From Spinacia oleracea (taxonomy: Eukaryota > Streptophyta > Magnoliopsida > Caryophyllales > Amaranthaceae), in NCBI RefSeq assembly GCF_020520425.1, contig NC_079491.1:44072027-44136026 (forward strand): a stretch of 64,000 nt of DNA, in the 5' to 3' direction. The notes under the pieces were generated by a model. It had not been told where the DNA came from, made no database searches, and saw only the letters and a program-made list of their open reading frames with translations. This document shows positions 1 through 12,122 of this stretch, in pieces. How positions within the stretch are numbered: the first letter of the stretch is position 1; the number at the start of each line of letters is the position of its first letter. The translations under genes and the position numbers were made by a program.

Positions 1-500
1 GGCATGGGCGAAGGCAAGGCACGGCAGTCGCGTGTGGGCAGCAAGCGAGCTGCGCCACAGCGCGCACTGCCTCGCGCAAAGCGTGTGGAGCCTCGCGCGC
101 AGCGAGCGCAAGCTCGCGTGCCACGAATGCTCCGCCCAGCGTCGATGCCTCGCATAGCGAGCAATGGCTCGCAGCATCGAGCGCTGGCAAGCGCGCGAAG
201 CGAGCGTTGGCAAGCGCGCGCAGCGAGCGCTGGCGAGCGCGCACAGCGAGCGCTGGCGAGCGCGCACAGCGAGCGTTGGCTCGCATGCAGCGAGCACGCA
301 CAGCGAGCGCTCGCGAGCGAGCGCAGCGAGCGATGGCTCGCGTGCAACGAGCGCTGGCGCGCGCGCAGCAAGCACCAGCTCGCATGAGGCCTTGCGAAGG
401 AAAGCAGCAGCAGCGATGCGACGCAGCGCATGGGCTGCGCGCACATGGCCAGCGATGGCTGTGTGCGTGTGGCCCATGGGCGTACGTCGCGTAGGGTTGT
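1..500 (+). repeat. GC-rich, CpG-dense repeat block in Copia leader (copy 1)
   Basis: This block is built from short degenerate units resembling GCGCGCAGCGAGCGMTGGCT, repeated roughly every 20 to 30 bases. It is extremely GC- and CpG-rich compared with the AT-rich DNA beginning near 510. Because stop codons are rare in such sequence, several frames are open and read as Ser-Glu-Arg-Trp/Ala/Arg repeats. I regard these frames as compositional, not as genes. The same block occurs at about 27926-28510 in the second Copia element. Confidence 0.8.
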
Positions 501-1855
501 TGCGTTGCGATTAGATCGTTTTGAAATTTTAATTTGAAATTTTCAGTTTATGTAATTTTAATTAATTTTAAAATTAATGATTTAAATTATTTTCTTGGAT
601 TTTAATTTTGAATATTGTAATTATAATAAATTTTATTTATTCTAATTATTTTACTAAAATTAAAATCATGAATTAATTTAAATACGACTGAAATCAAATT
701 AAACTTTTTGGATTCAATTATAAATTTATATGAGCTTTAAATTTTAATTAAATTTGTATGTTTCCGGTTAGACTAGAAATACATTTTTATGTTTAAAATT
801 AGTAAAGCATATGAATTTATTGGTTTAAGTGGGAGCCCTTTTAGTCATAAACTCTTGATTAGGTCTACAAATCCTTAAGGTTAAAACAACTTGATTAGAA
901 TTAATAAGGACTGAATAATTGGTAGATTATTGGTGCCCTTGATTAATTGCTGCAAATGTTTACGTGATGCATAATGTGTTTTACTAACCAGCTATGTGGG
1001 GCCATTCATGATAATGAATGGGTGAATGGTATATATTGTATATGTACTGTTTTGCAGGTTATGAAGTGACTAATATGGCCCAAATAGGATAGAAAATATG
1101 GTCTGCGTACCATTAATTTGAATGTAATTGGTCTAAAGTACCAAAATTGTTTTTCAATTCAAATATGGTCTGCGTACCATCAAATAGTTGTAATTAGTTT
1201 TAATTATAGCTTATCCTAATTGAAGAAAATGGTGCCTCCCACGGAGATTTTCAAGACGGACTTTGAAGTTAAAGCTTCAAGATGAAGTCGGGCCATACTA
1301 GATCACATTTATCTTATGCATGTTTTAAGTTATTTATTGCTTTTAATATGTCTTAAAATGCATGAGAGATTACGGCTTGATTATGTTGCATGATTAAGGA
1401 TTTTAGTTCACTTAAAATCTAACCAACATAGTAAGAGCCTTAAGTTCCAAACTTAAAAATTGAGTTAAAAGGTGCCATGCCAAAATATACACTTGCTTGG
1501 ATATCCTTTACATCAATCTAGTAATAGTTTTCGCTCAGCGATGTGTTACTTATTGGTCCTAAAGGGGCAAGGTACACAAATAATTGTGAGTACATGTTAG
1601 TTTTGGTGAAACTCAACGATATAAGTAAGGAGTCCTTTTATGTCGTGGCAAAATCGATAGGTTTACCTAATAAGTTCTTAGACGTGCCTATCAACCAAGA
1701 ATAGTTTCTAGACTATTAGCAAAAGGTTTTTGCTTACCTAAAATGTTTTTAGAATTAAGTCGACAAACTGTGCTTAATTCTTCAATGATTTTAGGGTCTT
1801 GGAATCATTTTATTCACACCTGCCGGAACAATAAATTCGAATAAAATGCTAATAA

Positions 1856-4800
1856 CTTGTTTGAATTGCATGATTGCTTTAATTTCAAGTTATTATTCAT
1901 GATAAATGTTTAGACTTTGCATGCTTCAATGAATGTTTTAATTATTGTTTATAATTAAATATCTTGCACTGCAATAAATCCTTTTAGAAAGGTAACAGTA
2001 AATTTCCTCGATTGGTAGTGAATCCAAGAACGATTCCCGGAAATGAGAGAAAATGAGCAATTTAAAATGTACGTTTCTTTTAGCGACTTTTATGGTTGTT
2101 TTCGAGTATCAAAGTCGAATGGCGAACCGATTGGTGCTTGTGAATTCAAAATACAATGTAGTTTTGAGATCATAAAGCATTGAGTTTAAACGCTCAGCTT
2201 TACCAATGGTTAACAACCTAAAATATTTTTTCCATTTAATTCTCGAATGAGTCTAGTCCCTAAACATTCGAGTAGATCGATGCTTAGAGAACTTTAGAAG
2301 CTTCTAGTAAGATCATCTAGTTGAAACAAAATATTCAACATAAATTAAAATGGTAAAGAACCTTGTTGACGACATTGGACATGTCTAACAAAGTATAAAA
2401 GTCAACACTATAGAATTCAATTCTTAAGACTATAAGAAAGGGTACAAGAAATAGGAAAACAAGGAACAAGTGAAAGGAATTTACGATTCCGTTTCTACCT
2501 ATAAGTTTATGTTTAAAGAGAAGTGACCTAGCAATCAAACTTCCTTGGTATCATATACCGCTTGAGGTTCTTACTTCGGTAATAACTCAAACAATGGAAG
2601 CTAGGATACACTAATGACCTACAAGTGAGAAATGAAGCATGGCAATGCTACATTAGTTGTAGGGTCATCTAGTTTGTTTTAAGTCCTTTCAAAGGCTGGA
2701 ACTTAATGGCTATTTTTTTCCATAATCAACATACCTAAATTTCTGTTTTCAAACACAGAAAGACTCACATTCAAGAAAAACAAAAACAATGTTTGTTTGT
2801 TTATTTGAATGAAATGGTCAATTACAGGTTGAGTCAATATGCTTGATTAAAACAAACAACTCTTTAAAGAACTTTACTAGGTTCAAATCAACCCCTTGAT
2901 TTGAGTTCCACTAATCTTTGGCATTGTTGCTTAGACCATATCAACAAGTTAATATTCAAAAGCTCTATTTTGATGGACTTTTGAAAGTTCTTTGATTTCT
3001 AAATCAATTTAAGACAACTAGTCTTACTTGTTGAAAGTAACAAAAGATATGAACTATTGTTAGAACGCCTAGACAATAGAGTTCAAAGCTAAAGAAAGGT
3101 TTTATGACTTTATTATTTCACACAGATTTGAGTGAATAAAGGTTTATTTACTCAATGTGATATAAGTTTGAATCTGTTTGGCTAGTTCAAAGATTCAGAA
3201 GTATAAATCCCACTTGGTAAGAAATCATAAAGATCTAGGTTAGATCATGTTGATGATTACTTAAATCAAGAATGATCATCAATGATTGTGTAGTAAAATT
3301 CACAATCTAGCTCCATAAGATATGGCATATCTAAGTTGGAATGATCGAAGTCGATTAGTACTTGATTCGATCAATGATGGATCATAAAGACTTTTCCTTT
3401 AATTTCTAAAACAAAATGCTCAACTACCACCAAACTAAACTAAATTCGTCAAAGCTATAGAAAAGTAATTTCAGAATATCTTTTCGATAATATATATCTA
3501 GAGAGTTGCTAAACTCAGTGGGAGCTTAGTGTTTGTTATTCAACAAACTAAGGCCCAAGTATAGATATATGTTTCATTGTGATTTATTCAAATGAGACAC
3601 AAGGGTATTGTTTCTACCACGAATTTTTGAGAACATATTGTTTGTTTACTCGAAATGATGTCCTTTTGGAGATTCGTTTCCAAAATGACAAGTGGGAGAA
3701 AATAGACCTCGAAAGTCTTCGAGGCGAACAACAAACATAAAACGGAGATCCCGGAGGCTTTTCGAAGTTCTTTAGAAAATCCGAACACGTATTCTTTAAG
3801 GACTTTAGAAGTGGCTTTAAAGAATAGACATCTCTTAGAAGACTTTACAAGTGCTTCAAGGAGAACAGAATATTCAAAGGACTTTTAAGTGGCTATTGAT
3901 ATTCTGTTGTTTGATGTTCTATACCCTTGTAGGCATAGAGTTCAAGTCACTGAAACTATGAGATTCTTCTATTAGATAGTGAAGAAACATGGAGTTCAGG
4001 TCACTGAAACTATGCAATTCTTCTATTAGATAGTGAAGAAACCTACAACTTGCAGTCAAACTATTATCATGTAGATTAATGAGTTTGTGACTTGTAAGAA
4101 AGCTATGACGAAACCCAGATTCCCTAAAATGGTTAGAGGCCATATATAGACTCAAATATTTTAAATGGTTAGAGGCCATAAAACATACTCAATGTTTTGA
4201 TGACAAAATTGATATTTTGTTGATTTGCAAGAATAGTTTCACACCTATTGGTTGCAAGTTTGTTTTAAGGATAAAAACCATCAAACATGGAATTGTGTTC
4301 ACACACAAAGCTAGATTAGTTGCTAAAGGTTACAAGAAAATTCATGGCATGGATTGTGTTGAAACCTCATGCATAATCGTAATGCTCAAGTCTATAATTC
4401 AAGCAATGATTGCATATTGGTACATATAGCAATTGGATGACAAAACGTATTCCTCAATCAAATGTTGGAATAAACTATGTACATGGTATGTCATAGGATT
4501 TGTGGATCCAAATAAATGCTTGAAAAAGAAAGCTAGCTTATAGAATCTAAGTACAGAACTACAGATTTAAGCAAGCAATTGGGAATTGGAATTGTATTTT
4601 AGTGAAGCTAATAAGTATTTTAGTTTCATAAAATTTACATGATTCTTATAGATATATAAGAAATTTAGTGGGAGTACGTAAAACTTAATTGGTCCTATGT
4701 GTATCACACACATATCTCTCTATTGTAAAATAACATTCAAATGCTAATGACTTAGATTTGAGATTATTCATCAATGATGGACCATGGCGAAACTTAGTAC

Positions 4801-5934
4801 ATACTGGGTATTAAGATCTATTTACAAAGATCTTATGATATTGTTTAGTAATGGCATTTACTAAATCAAACACGAAAGACTCCATTGGAGATATTCGATC
4901 CATATGAATAAATCTAAGTAATGAATGTTTGAACTATGTATAAGCATTTACTAAGTTAAACATCAAAGGATCTAAGTGAGATTCTTAACCTATATTATAT
5001 ATCAAAGAATTTAGTTGGATTCAGTATCTACTGAAATTGAATGAGCTAAAGTTACATGAATAGAATTCAATTGGGAATTATTCTGCAAAAGAATTTATCA
5101 TATATGATATAATATGAGGATCGCCAAAAACGTATCGTATGACTTTAGGCATGACGAACATATACCAATCTCTATTGATCTAAATGAAGATCAACTAGAT
5201 TGAGATCAAGAATACTTATGGTACTTGAAAAGGTACATAGGAATAGTTCTTGATTCAAGGAAATAAAGATATGCTAAATATTGATGCTACACGCATAAAC
5301 ACTAGCAAAGGATCAAGCGAGACCCTTTGGAGTTAACCATTGATAAGGACGAGCTATAGAGCATCGTGTTTTGAAATGGCAACATGGATTGGAGACCATG
5401 AGTTGTTGCGTGGGATATTGAAATATTAATTTCTATGTTCTAAGATACAGCTGGAAAGTATTCCACATATCTTTGAACTGCTTGGATAAGCAAATCCAAA
5501 CAAAGCATCACTAGCAACCTATAAAGTTGAAGTAAAAGTAATTATTGCCTAAGAAGCAATGAAATAGGGTTTGTTTAAGTTAAAGAGTTCTTCACTGAAC
5601 TTGGGTAGATCACATGTCTGTTGACTTAATAGTTCTTCATTGCAAAATGCGTAGAACCACTATTGTAGCAAGAAAGACTAGATCACAAAATAAACATACT
5701 CAAAAGATCTTATCATCTATCTCGAAGAACATTCGATGAAAAGGATATTAAGATTGGCAAAGCATGATAACTAAACCTATGCAACAAGTGAGAAGCAACA
5801 CTTACATTGTAGCACTGGAAATCAAGCATAGCTTTGAAATTCCATGAACTGTTTTAGAAGATGGGTTTGAGGCCCATGGTTGTAAAACATTGGGGTTGAA
5901 CATTTATCATATATGAAATGTATTTTCATATTCC
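1856..5934 (+). pseudogene. Decayed Copia pol core with no intact reading frame
   Basis: No long frame survives here. Recognisable scraps lie in the normal pol order. About 3590-3730 resembles the region between integrase and reverse transcriptase of the intact sister (32020-32160 there, including the shared stretch around CCAAAATGACAAGTGGGAGA). Positions 4217-4429 encode a reverse-transcriptase N-terminal remnant with HKARLVAKGYKKIHGMD. About 5450-5890 resembles a stop-riddled RNase H and C-terminal tail. From 1856 to 3580 I cannot recognise gag or protease. Divergence from the sister element is far greater here than in the untranslated flanks. Confidence 0.7.
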
Positions 5935-6706
5935 ATTTAATCTTGGTTTAGTATTAAATGATGAGTCCCTTCAATTTGACGATATATTCAAGATAGACTG
6001 TCAGGACCAGTCCTGTGACTAAGAAATGTCTATCAAGTGAACTTGAATGTCAAAGGTTGAAAATGGTCCCTAGTCGGAGTTTTCTATAAAATTGGACGCA
6101 TAGAAAACGTTAGACGATTAGAATGCAAGATGACTAGTAGTTCTGTTTCTTGAACTATGTGGACATGGCAATGTCATAATCATTTGCATAGATACTTACT
6201 TTGGGAAGACTAGTATCGGACAAGACCTATGAAACTTTACTGTAAGAGATGAAAATCTGTCATAAGTAAATTTCATTAAAATTATTAGACACTAAATCCT
6301 CAATACCTGAGTGATTTGAGATTACTTGTTTGAGAACTGGTTGCTTTGATGTTGACCAACCGTCGCACCGTAAAAGGAGGCTATAAAGGCAACGCTCAGG
6401 TAATCACCTATCAAACGAAGTCTAATCTCAAGATCGCAAGATTGGGATTGTCCTCCCATAAATCGGGATGAGATGCTTAAAAGTTGTACAAGGCCACTCG
6501 GAGAGCTAGAAACTGTGAAATGCATGGCCGTGCTCGGATGAATCATAGGCTATGATTATCTGTTTATTTGTTCAGTTGAACTCTGAAACCGAGGAACACC
6601 TCTGGACATAATAAGGATGACAACTCTTACCTTATGTTCAAGAGCAAGCATCGAGCGACAAAGGAATTAGGAAATGCACACTTGTCCCTAAGGACAAGTG
6701 GGAGAC
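5935..6706 (+). other. Copia 1 3' untranslated region with polypurine tract
   Basis: This segment aligns with 34030-34789 of the second Copia element. Over the roughly 300 bases I compared by eye only about five differ. It ends in the polypurine tract AAGTGGGAGA (6696-6705), the usual plus-strand primer just upstream of a Copia 3' LTR. Confidence 0.8.
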
Positions 6707-7015
6707 TGAAGGAAATAATGCCCTTGGTCCAAGTATGCATTCAATGTTAAGTCTAATAAATGCGGTTCAGTATTAATTAACAAGTTAATAATTCAGTGAG
6801 ATCAAGTGAGCTGAATACCTAGCTAGAGGCCGCTTCAGTTCAAGTGGAATTAATGATATTAATCCACAGCTTACTCTTGACTGAACCCGTAGGGTCACAC
6901 AAATAGTACGTAAACAGATCAAGTATTTAATGGCATTAAATACTCCATCTATGGATATTCGGAATCGACGGATCTTGGTTTCAGTGGGAGCTGAGATCGT
7001 CACAGTCAAGAAATG

Positions 7016-7350
7016 AATACTCCGGAAACGATGATATTGCCGGAAACGGAAATATGGATCGTATCGGAAATATAAATATTATCCAAGTCGTAGATGTTGC
7101 CGGAAACGGAAACATGGTACGTATCGGAAAATATTATCGGAAATGGAAATATTGCCGGAATCAGAAATATTGCCGGAAACGGAAATATTGTCAGAATCGG
7201 AAATATTATCGGAATCGGGAAATAATTCCGGAAACGGAAATATTAAATATTTGTTCGAAACGGAATCTAATTCCGGAATCGGAAATATTAAATATTGTTC
7301 GTATCGGAAATGAATTCCAGAATCGAGAATTTAATCGGAAGCGTATCGTA
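7016..7350 (+). repeat. CGGAAATATT microrepeats inside the LTR
   Basis: Degenerate units of about 12 to 18 bases resembling GCCGGAAACGGAAATATT follow one another through this stretch. The same zone occurs in the Copia 2 LTRs (about 26110-26430 and 35100-35430). There, unit number differs even between the two LTRs of a single element. Confidence 0.8.
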
Positions 7351-7720
7351 CGAATTAACATCGGACGAGGCCTGCCAGACGAAGGCCCAGCACGAAGCCG
7401 GGCCATCGCCTAGCAAGCCAAGCGCAACAACCACACGCCAAGCATGCGATCAGGCCCAGCGCAAAAGCCAGGCCCAGCCGAAGCTTGGGCGCGCGCGCGG
7501 GGCTGCGACGAGTGGGCTGGCGCTGTGCGTGGGCCGCAAGGCCTGCGTGCGGTGCTAGCGTATTACTCGAAGTGTGTTACTCGAATCCTAAGGCTACCGG
7601 GATTCGTCATATGATTAAATCTAATCCTAAAAGATTTAGTTCAATTAATTAGAGTCCTAGTAGGATTATAATTAAATAAATTAGTATCCTAATAGGATTC
7701 CAAATCCTTTTCCATAACTC

Positions 7721-7729
7721 TATAAATAG
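7721..7729 (+). promoter_or_regulatory. LTR TATA box
   Basis: The sequence TATAAATAG lies about 360 bases before the LTR end, at the usual U3/R boundary position. The equivalent box is present in both LTRs of Copia 2. Confidence 0.55.
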
Positions 7730-8270
7730 GTGCCTAGGGTCACATATTTACAACGACTTTTCAAGTATTCAAAGTGAGTTTTTGAGAGAAAAATTCAGTC
7801 ACACATCTGCCTAAAAGTGCCGAAAATAATAGTACCTTAAGGGCGATTCTAGTTGGTAAATCTTAAGGCGGATCCGGACGTGCTGTGGACTATCTACGGA
7901 GGGACGACACTTGGAGTCCTAAAGACTTGTTCTTGTTCGGTTCGGGCGCAGCTAGGGAAGGCACGCAACAAAGAGTATGCATCTAAACTATGCTAAATGA
8001 TTATGTGTAAATAATATGGTTTCCTGGCTTAATGGTTTTTTCCGCATGATTTATGAATTGTCATATGTATCATAACCTAATAAAAATACGCCTTTATTAA
8101 AATATAATAAGAAGGAAAACAAAGTGCTAGGAATAAAAACAAACACAACTGAAATAAATAAAGGGCACCTACACCCTAGCAAGAACTACACTACTCTAGT
8201 TCTTCCGGATCATCAAATAAAGTCTTGTAGAGAGCAATGTTCGCAGGATCCACCCCCAAAGTCTTCTGCG

Positions 8271-10000
8271 CTACCCAATATCAATCTCCATAAGAACCGG
8301 CTCCTGGACACTAACTCCCAAAGATGTCAAGGCTTCAGAAACATTCTCAATTATAGCCCGCTCAGCCTCGAAGGCACAAGCAATGGTGGGAGAAGGATTA
8401 TTATCATCAACTAGACTAGCCACTGTTTCTACAGGCGGCTGAGCCTTCCTAACCCATACATTGTTCCGGCGACGATCTCCGCGAGAGCTTGCATTTCTTT
8501 TAACAACAGCAGGCCCCTTCATGTTAGGCATCTTTTTAGGCCTGAAACTGGAACGGGGAGGAACTTCCTTTCGCTTTCGATCAGGACGAGCTTTCACAGT
8601 CTTAATACTATAGGTACGAGGTCTGGCAGAATCAGGACCCTCATACTTAACACGAATACGAGGTATCAAAAGCTCAGCCGGCTCCCCATTTCGAGCCTCG
8701 GTCCTCACATCTTTGTCATCGGAGCTCATCCACAACTTGTAGTTTTTAGAAAGACCCACAAAGCCATTTGTAGCTACGGCCCAACGCGGGAGACCATCAT
8801 AATACTTAGCCCACGCTAAGACCCGTGTTTGTGAAAAGGCCGCTACCTTAGGTGGTACCGTATCAGAAAAGGGGATAGTCTGCCTTAAACCATATTGACG
8901 CATGACTCGGTAAGGGAAAATATAAATGGGACGAGATAGCCCCAACAAAGAAACATAAACCGATACATCAGAACCCCCTGTCATAGTAGTCAAACCCCAC
9001 CATGGTACCACCCACTTAATAGAACAAATACCATAAGTAAAAAAGGAGGTCCATTCGGCCTCGTCCTGGCCTTGGTGCAAGTATTTTCGGTTACCCAGAG
9101 CTATAGGGCGATAATGTTTAGGATCGGCAGGAGCTTCCAGAAGTCTAATCCGTTCCGCAAGCCAAATCTGCAAAAACAGGTACGATCGAATCAAAAGAAT
9201 GAAAAGAAAGAAAAAACGGTTCCTGGGGCGCAGTTTCAACGCCCAGGACCAGGCGCCGAAAATTCCAGCGCTCAGCCCTGGGCGCTGAAACTCAGCCCCA
9301 GGCAAAAAGAAATATATGCAAAAGGAACGTGTACGCGCGCAAAGAAAAAATCGATTACCTGCAGTAATAGGGGGCTTCCCTTAAAATGTTCAGATTTGGC
9401 ATCCTTCTTCAGCTCATCCGCACTCAGCAAAGTCTCGGCAACAACCAGCGGCATAATAGAATAGCAACTTTCCATCTGGCTAATCAAGGGGATCAACCTT
9501 ATGTCACCGAACTCACCATTGTTATTCGACAGCAAATAATGATTCAACAAGCAAAATACAAGGGCTCGAATATTCAATTTCTGTTCGGTCATATTCTTAC
9601 TAGGCCTAAAGTGATGTTTTACAAGTTTTGCCAAGTTAGCCTTATCATTTACAACAAATTCAGCAAACATGTTATCATCTAGCCCTAGGAAAGCCCTTAT
9701 GGTTGTTTTACCCTCTTCAACGGTGCCAGGGGTAACAGGAGTAGCATTAGTAGGATAACCAAGGATCGCAGCAAATTCATCGGGCAAAGGACATATTTCA
9801 TTGCCCCGAAAGGAAAAAACATGATGATCGGAGTCCCAAAAGCTTAGGGCAGCGTGCAGAAAGTTATAATCAATATTAATTTGTTGTAAGCCTAAAAGTG
9901 TCTCTAAGTGGTATTCTTTTAACAAAGCTTTTTCTGTGGGAGTAAGGGCCCGTAGCCAACGCCTAACAGTCCGTTGGAGTGAGAAAGTAGGGATCGACAT
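8271..10000 (-). CDS. Antisense plant mobile domain (PMD/DUF7745-like) protein, two exons
   Basis: Reading the minus strand, exon 1 runs 10000-9359 (214 codons) and exon 2 runs 9167-8271 (298 codons plus stop). They are separated by a 191-bp intron (9358-9168) with donor CAG|GTAATC and acceptor TTTTTGCAG. Both exons end on codon boundaries, giving a 512-residue protein with no stop. The N-terminal part (FWDSDHHVFSFRGNEICPL...DEFAAILGYP) and the central part (IWLAERIRLLEAPADPKHYR) match my knowledge of the plant mobile domain found in MAIN/MAIL proteins and in retrotransposon-carried copies. The C-terminus is basic and low in complexity (residues about 360-450), possibly a nuclear targeting region. 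It lies antisense to its host Gypsy element. Function is unknown; family assignment is from recall of motifs. Confidence 0.75.
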
Positions 10001-10083
10001 GGCAAAAGCAGTGAATAATTAGAGCACAGCAAAAGGAGAGAAAGAATTTGAGAGTGGTGGAAAATAAGGACGTATCTAGCCCC

Positions 10084-10091
10084 TATATATA
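10084..10091 (-). promoter_or_regulatory. TATA box of the antisense PMD gene
   Basis: CTATATATAGG on the minus strand lies about 84 bases upstream of the ATG at 10000, a fitting place for a TATA box with a short leader. It suggests that the antisense gene has its own promoter. Confidence 0.45.
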
Positions 10092-11119
10092 GCTGAACGC
10101 ACCCAATGACATCCTGATCCCATTCGGAAACGTGTTAGGAAATCCGAAAATCAAATATTACTAGGAAAGGACTTTCAGCGCCCACGCCTGGGCGCCGAAA
10201 TGTTTAACGCCTGAACTTGGGCGCTGAAAATGCAGCCCAAGGCCCAGATTTCACAAAACACGGAACAGGAAAGGACTTAAGACCGTGTTGCTAAACACGA
10301 GGCCCTATTGCAAGTAAGATCAAGCCCAAAGCACCTTTAGCTCCCAAATAAGCAAAAAAATATAACATTAAAACTTGGTTGAAACTTAGACTCGTCTCAG
10401 AAAATGCTTATGTACACTTTTCAAAAAAAAAAAAAAAAAAAAACAAGTTAAATATCATGGTCATTCTTCAAAACACCAAAAATATGTGTCGTCAAGTCAT
10501 TGGTTTTTCAAAAAATGTTTGTCTGTCAAAGGGTTAATCCGGGCCAAGCTAAAACCGGATGTCGCCTGAAAACTAAAGTCGCACTCCACGGCTTCGCTAA
10601 AGTAGCACACTACTATAGAAGGTCGCTCGCACATACGAGCATGACCCCAAACATGATTACAAGATGCGAAAAACAACCGACGAGCCCCAGTGCTTGGGGG
10701 CTCGCGAAAAAAATAGACTCCAACGAGGAGCGCACGATCAAAATCACATTCCCGGACTGCGCCATACACCATATCATGTTTGGATATCTCAAAAAAGAAC
10801 AACAACAGGTTCGACCTCATCGAAAGGACGTCACTGACACTTGTGCACGGTCCTCTGATCAAAGACCAAGTCGAGCCGTAAAGACTAGCTCAAAATCACG
10901 AAAGCGGACGGTCGCAAGACAAAGATCCGTCTGAACACGTTGTCAGCCCACGTTCAGGTTACAACTAAATTCGAGCATCCCTCGAAAGAATTCGCTCTTG
11001 TAAGAATAAATAAAAAGAAATTCTCAAAAGAAATCACAAAGAACCAAAGAAATAGGAACTTGCCCATCTTCAGTCGGCAAGATCGCGTCACAAACCGCGC
11101 GAGTTCCCAAATCGAAAAA
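10092..11119. other. Non-coding Gypsy region between antisense gene and tandem repeats
   Basis: I see no gene here. A GC-rich inverted motif (TTTCAGCGCCC with GGGCGCYGAAA) occurs at about 10165-10245. An A-rich run lies at about 10423-10443. Frames open on both strands at 10497-10934 overlap each other and lack any recognisable domain. Confidence 0.5.
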
Positions 11120-11550
11120 ACGAATTCAGGGACGTCCACCCTCAGCGGACAGGGCTCGCCCACCCTCAGCGGGCGGGGTCTGCGTCACTAGCTGCGCAGG
11201 TCCTCAGTTTTCGACAAAAATAAAGTCTTCAAAATTTAAAATAGGCTCGCCATCTTCAGCCGGCGGGGTCTACGGCGCAAACCACGTAGGTCCTTATTTT
11301 CAAAAAAGCAAAACAAATTTCAAAATAGATTCGTCCACTTCTATTCGGACGGGGTGTCCACCCTTAGCGGACAAGGTTCGCCATCTTTAGCCGGCGGGGT
11401 CTACGTCACAAACCGCGTAGGTCCTTATTTTCAAATTTCAAAAACAGATTCGTCCACTTCTATCGGACGGGGTGTCCACCCTTAGCGGACAGGCTCGCCA
11501 TCTTTAGCCGGCGGGGTCTGCGCCATTAAACCGCGCAGGTCCTTAGTCGC
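11120..11550 (+). repeat. Tandem repeats, about 90-131 bp, Gypsy 3' UTR
   Basis: Four diverged units are marked by GTCCACCCTTAGCGGACA, GCCATCTTTAGCCGGCGGGG and CGCGTAGGTCCTTA. The last marker recurs near 11201, 11291, 11422 and 11540, so unit length varies. Many segments are small inverted repeats (CGTCC against GGACG). Such arrays are known in the hypervariable 3' UTR of Tat/Ogre elements. Confidence 0.8.
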
Positions 11551-11566
11551 TGCAGCGATAACTTTT

Positions 11567-11690
11567 GCTGGATTTTCCTTCGTTTTACGTCCTATAAAAA
11601 CAAGGGTGCTGGATTTTCCTTCGTTTTACGTCCTATAAAAACAAGGGGGTTGGATTTTCCTTCGTTTTACGTCCTATAAAAACAAGGGGG
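11567..11690 (+). repeat. Three 41-bp tandem repeats
   Basis: Three nearly identical units starting GCTGGATTTTCCTTCG at 11567, 11608 and 11649 each end in a CCTATAAAAACAAGGG segment. Confidence 0.9.
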
Positions 11691-11800
11691 TTTTCTCGTT
11701 TAACTAGCCTTGAAAATGAGAATCTTTAAAAACATTTTTACCTCGTGATTGGGCTTGGCCAGGCCCAATTACACTTTATAGCTTTGATTTCGAAAACATC

Positions 11801-11975
11801 TGTAGCTACTCTCAATGACAAAGTGAGGGAGTTTCTACGCCTCTTTAGCTACTCCCAATGACAAAGTGAGGGAGTTTCTACGCACCTTTAGAACCTTCCA
11901 ATGACAAAGTGAGGAAGTTTCTATACTATCAGTTGACAAATCCCAATGACACGTGAGGGATATGTCGACACTTCA
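11801..11975 (+). repeat. Tandem repeats of about 43 bp
   Basis: Four degenerating units contain CCAATGACAAAGTGAGG followed by GAGTTTCTACGC. The last unit is the most diverged. The array sits just upstream of the polypurine tract and 3' LTR. Confidence 0.8.
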
Positions 11976-12107
11976 AGTGATGACCCTTAAGTCAAATGTT
12001 ATCACTCGGGGCTCGTGAGACCCTCGCAAAACAGGTCACATACACCATGGCTTGTGTGACGCACTCCGTCTAATACTTTGACCATCGTCTTACTCCAAGA
12101 CTCAGTC

Positions 12108-12118
12108 AAAGTGGGGGC
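12108..12118 (+). other. Polypurine tract of the Gypsy element
   Basis: AAAGTGGGGGC lies four bases before the LTR start TGTAGACACC. This position and composition are typical of a plus-strand primer and fix the orientation of the element. Confidence 0.7.
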
Positions 12119-12122
12119 TAAC

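Larger units (their letters stand above)
1..8082 (+). mobile_element. Copia LTR retrotransposon 1, left-truncated by window, coding core decayed
   Basis: This element is cut by the window start inside its 5' untranslated leader. Positions 1 to about 1855 match the leader of the second Copia element (about 28050-29850) almost base for base. About 5935-6706 matches its 3' untranslated region, and 6707-8082 is its 3' LTR. Between 1855 and 5900 only decayed pol remnants remain. The 3' LTR appears to end in TA instead of CA (CCTAATA against CCTAACA). The 5' LTR lies outside the window, so no target duplication can be checked. It abuts Gypsy internal sequence at 8083, so it probably inserted into that Gypsy element. 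Lineage Angela/Tork-like is inferred from the intact sister copy. Confidence 0.85.
6707..8082 (+). repeat. Copia 1 3' LTR
   Basis: It begins TGAAGGAAATAATGCCC directly after the polypurine tract and ends near 8082 in CCTAATA. Length is about 1.38 kb, like the two LTRs of Copia 2. It contains a CGGAAATATT microrepeat zone (about 7016-7350), a GC-rich zone (about 7350-7560), a promoter TATA box and the conserved stretch around 7860-7980. Several base changes and a different GC-rich zone make it older than the LTRs of Copia 2. Confidence 0.85.

Noticed and set aside
1..514. Long overlapping frames rich in Ser-Glu-Arg-Trp repeats
   Set aside because: They are open in several frames and on both strands because the DNA is GC-rich and repetitive; they lie in a retrotransposon leader.
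10497..11191. Overlapping frames on both strands in the Gypsy 3' region
   Set aside because: No recognisable domain, and they overlap each other in opposite strands within non-coding repeat-rich sequence.
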